Assembly: GCA_027858595.1 (NCBI GenBank)
Contig: JAQICK010000010.1
Location: forward strand, 1 to 5,425
Direction of reading: 5' to 3'
Length of the DNA: 5,425 nt
From: Melioribacteraceae bacterium
GTDB taxonomy: Bacteria; Bacteroidota; Ignavibacteria; Ignavibacteriales; Melioribacteraceae
Position numbers and translations under genes: made by a program. The notes under the pieces are model-generated. The model was not told the origin of the DNA. It saw nothing but the letters and a program-made list of their open reading frames with translations, and searched no databases. Positions 4,568-5,425 of the stretch are shown here, in pieces. Numbering within the stretch: the stretch's first letter is position 1; each line of letters begins with the position of its first letter.

Positions 4568-5425
4568 TTAGTCGCACTTTTATAATTCTATCACCTTCAT
4601 CAATTATATCCACCACATCCATTCCTTTAATAACTGTTGCCCAGTTAGTGTAACGACCATTTAAATGCGGAAATATTGAATGCATTACAAACCACTGTGA
4701 GCCTTCAGTATCTTTCCCAATACTTGCAACTCCCACAGCCGCACGATCAAAAGGAAGTGGAGAAAATTCAGAAATAATTTCATATCCAGGTCCCCCCCAA
4801 CCAGTACCAGTAGTATCGCCAGTTTGTATTACAAAATTTGGGACAACGCGATGAAAAACAACTCCGTTGTAAAAGCCACTTTCTGTAAGAGTAATAAAAT
4901 TTCCACAAGTCATTGGAGCATATTCTGGTTTGAGTTCAATTGTAAAATTTCCTTTGTTGGTTTCAACTTCTGCAAATTTATATTTGAAACTGTTACTCCA
5001 GAGTTTGGCGAAAAGCTTGTCATCTTTTTGTGGAGTAAACTCAATTCCTTGTTTATCAAAGGCATACTTTTTTACTGAATTTAGCATAGAAGTTGAAAGC
5101 ATATCAATTACACTATCGTAAAAAACTCTATCTACTTTATATGACAGATTTGCAAGGGAAACAATAGTCTCTGCAAATTGTGGATTGTTTTTATTCTTGA
5201 AAACTTGCTCTAGAATAAGCTCTTGTATAAGTTCCTTGTTGCTATTAATTATTGGAGTCTTTAATCCATCTGCTATTATAGAAACAGAGGATGGTTTATT
5301 ACTCTGAAATACTTTAAGCAAATAAGAAACATACTCTTTGCTGTTTACAAACTTGTTTTGCAATGCCAAATAAGCTGGAAGCAAATCGAGTAATTCAATT
5401 TCATTGCTTTCTTCAATTCGGTCTT
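4560..5425 (-). CDS. Cyclophilin-type peptidyl-prolyl isomerase with helical N-terminal region, 5' end missing
   Basis: Catalyses cis-trans isomerisation of Xaa-Pro bonds. The frame stays open to the window edge, so the N-terminus lies outside; 288 full codons are present. The first 140 or so visible residues are alpha-helical and hydrophobic-patterned, consistent with HEAT-like repeats (for example YVSYLLKVFQ, IQELILEQVF, VFYDSVIDML). The last 135 residues are a cyclophilin domain: FAEVETNKGNFTIELKPEYAP, then FHRVVPNFVIQTGD (at 4817-4856), GWGGPGYEIISEF, SIGKDTEGSQWFVMH, and HLNGRYTNWATVIKGMDVVD. The residues equivalent to Arg55, Phe60, Gln63, Gln111 and Phe113 of human cyclophilin A are present. 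The His126 position is Tyr, and the usual Phe-Gly of FG(R/K)V is Trp-Ala. HEAT-plus-cyclophilin fusions of several hundred residues are known in Ignavibacteria-like genomes (from memory). A role in folding envelope proteins is plausible but the signal peptide is not visible. It converges on the NTF2-like gene. Confidence 0.85.
   Translation of the reverse strand, partial: DRIEESNEIELLDLLPAYLALQNKFVNSKEYVSYLLKVFQSNKPSSVSIIADGLKTPIINSNKELIQELILEQVFKNKNNPQFAETIVSLANLSYKVDRVFYDSVIDMLSTSMLNSVKKYAFDKQGIEFTPQKDDKLFAKLWSNSFKYKFAEVETNKGNFTIELKPEYAPMTCGNFITLTESGFYNGVVFHRVVPNFVIQTGDTTGTGWGGPGYEIISEFSPLPFDRAAVGVASIGKDTEGSQWFVMHSIFPHLNGRYTNWATVIKGMDVVDIIDEGDRIIKVRLTY

Noticed and set aside
4824..5121. Two rightward frames opposite the cyclophilin gene
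   Set aside because: They are antisense to conserved cyclophilin motifs and overlap each other in different phases, as expected of chance frames.

Overview
The window is AT-rich and holds five protein-coding genes, no RNA genes and no CRISPR array. The organism is most likely a Gram-negative member of the Bacteroidota/Chlorobiota group, with Ignavibacteria-like lineages the best guess. The reasons are a PorV/PorQ-type outer-membrane barrel, a DUF4835 (PorD-like) secreted protein, a helix-hairpin-helix protein fused to a large barrel, a cyclophilin with a helical N-terminal extension, weak ribosome binding sites and an A/T-rich codon style. This assignment comes from remembered family distribution, not from a database search.

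Layout from left to right. Positions 1-128 are non-coding and carry a chain of short palindromes. Next comes a leftward two-gene unit: a 285-residue PorV/PorQ-like barrel (2017-2874), followed almost without a gap by a 628-residue HHH-plus-barrel protein (129-2015). A 162-bp divergent intergenic region (2875-3036) holds candidate promoters for both directions and overlapping palindromes between them. A rightward two-gene unit follows: a DUF4835/PorD-like exported protein (3037-3921), then after 7 nt a small NTF2/SnoaL-fold protein that appears to start at TTG (3929-4393). The gap 4394-4559 separates convergent genes and is filled mostly by a repeat-like element of about 129 bp with imperfect terminal inverted repeats and internal hairpins. 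The last gene (4560-5425) is leftward, loses its N-terminus at the window edge, and ends in a cyclophilin-type peptidyl-prolyl isomerase domain.

Working model: four of the five genes encode exported or envelope proteins (three confidently, the cyclophilin by inference). The PorV-like and PorD-like proteins have relatives tied to type IX secretion in Bacteroidota, and they are divergently transcribed from one shared control region. The HHH-barrel protein is the least understood. It puts a ComEA-like HHH segment on an apparent outer-membrane barrel and is probably translationally coupled to the PorV-like gene. Whether this locus serves protein secretion, DNA handling at the cell surface or something else cannot be settled from the sequence alone.
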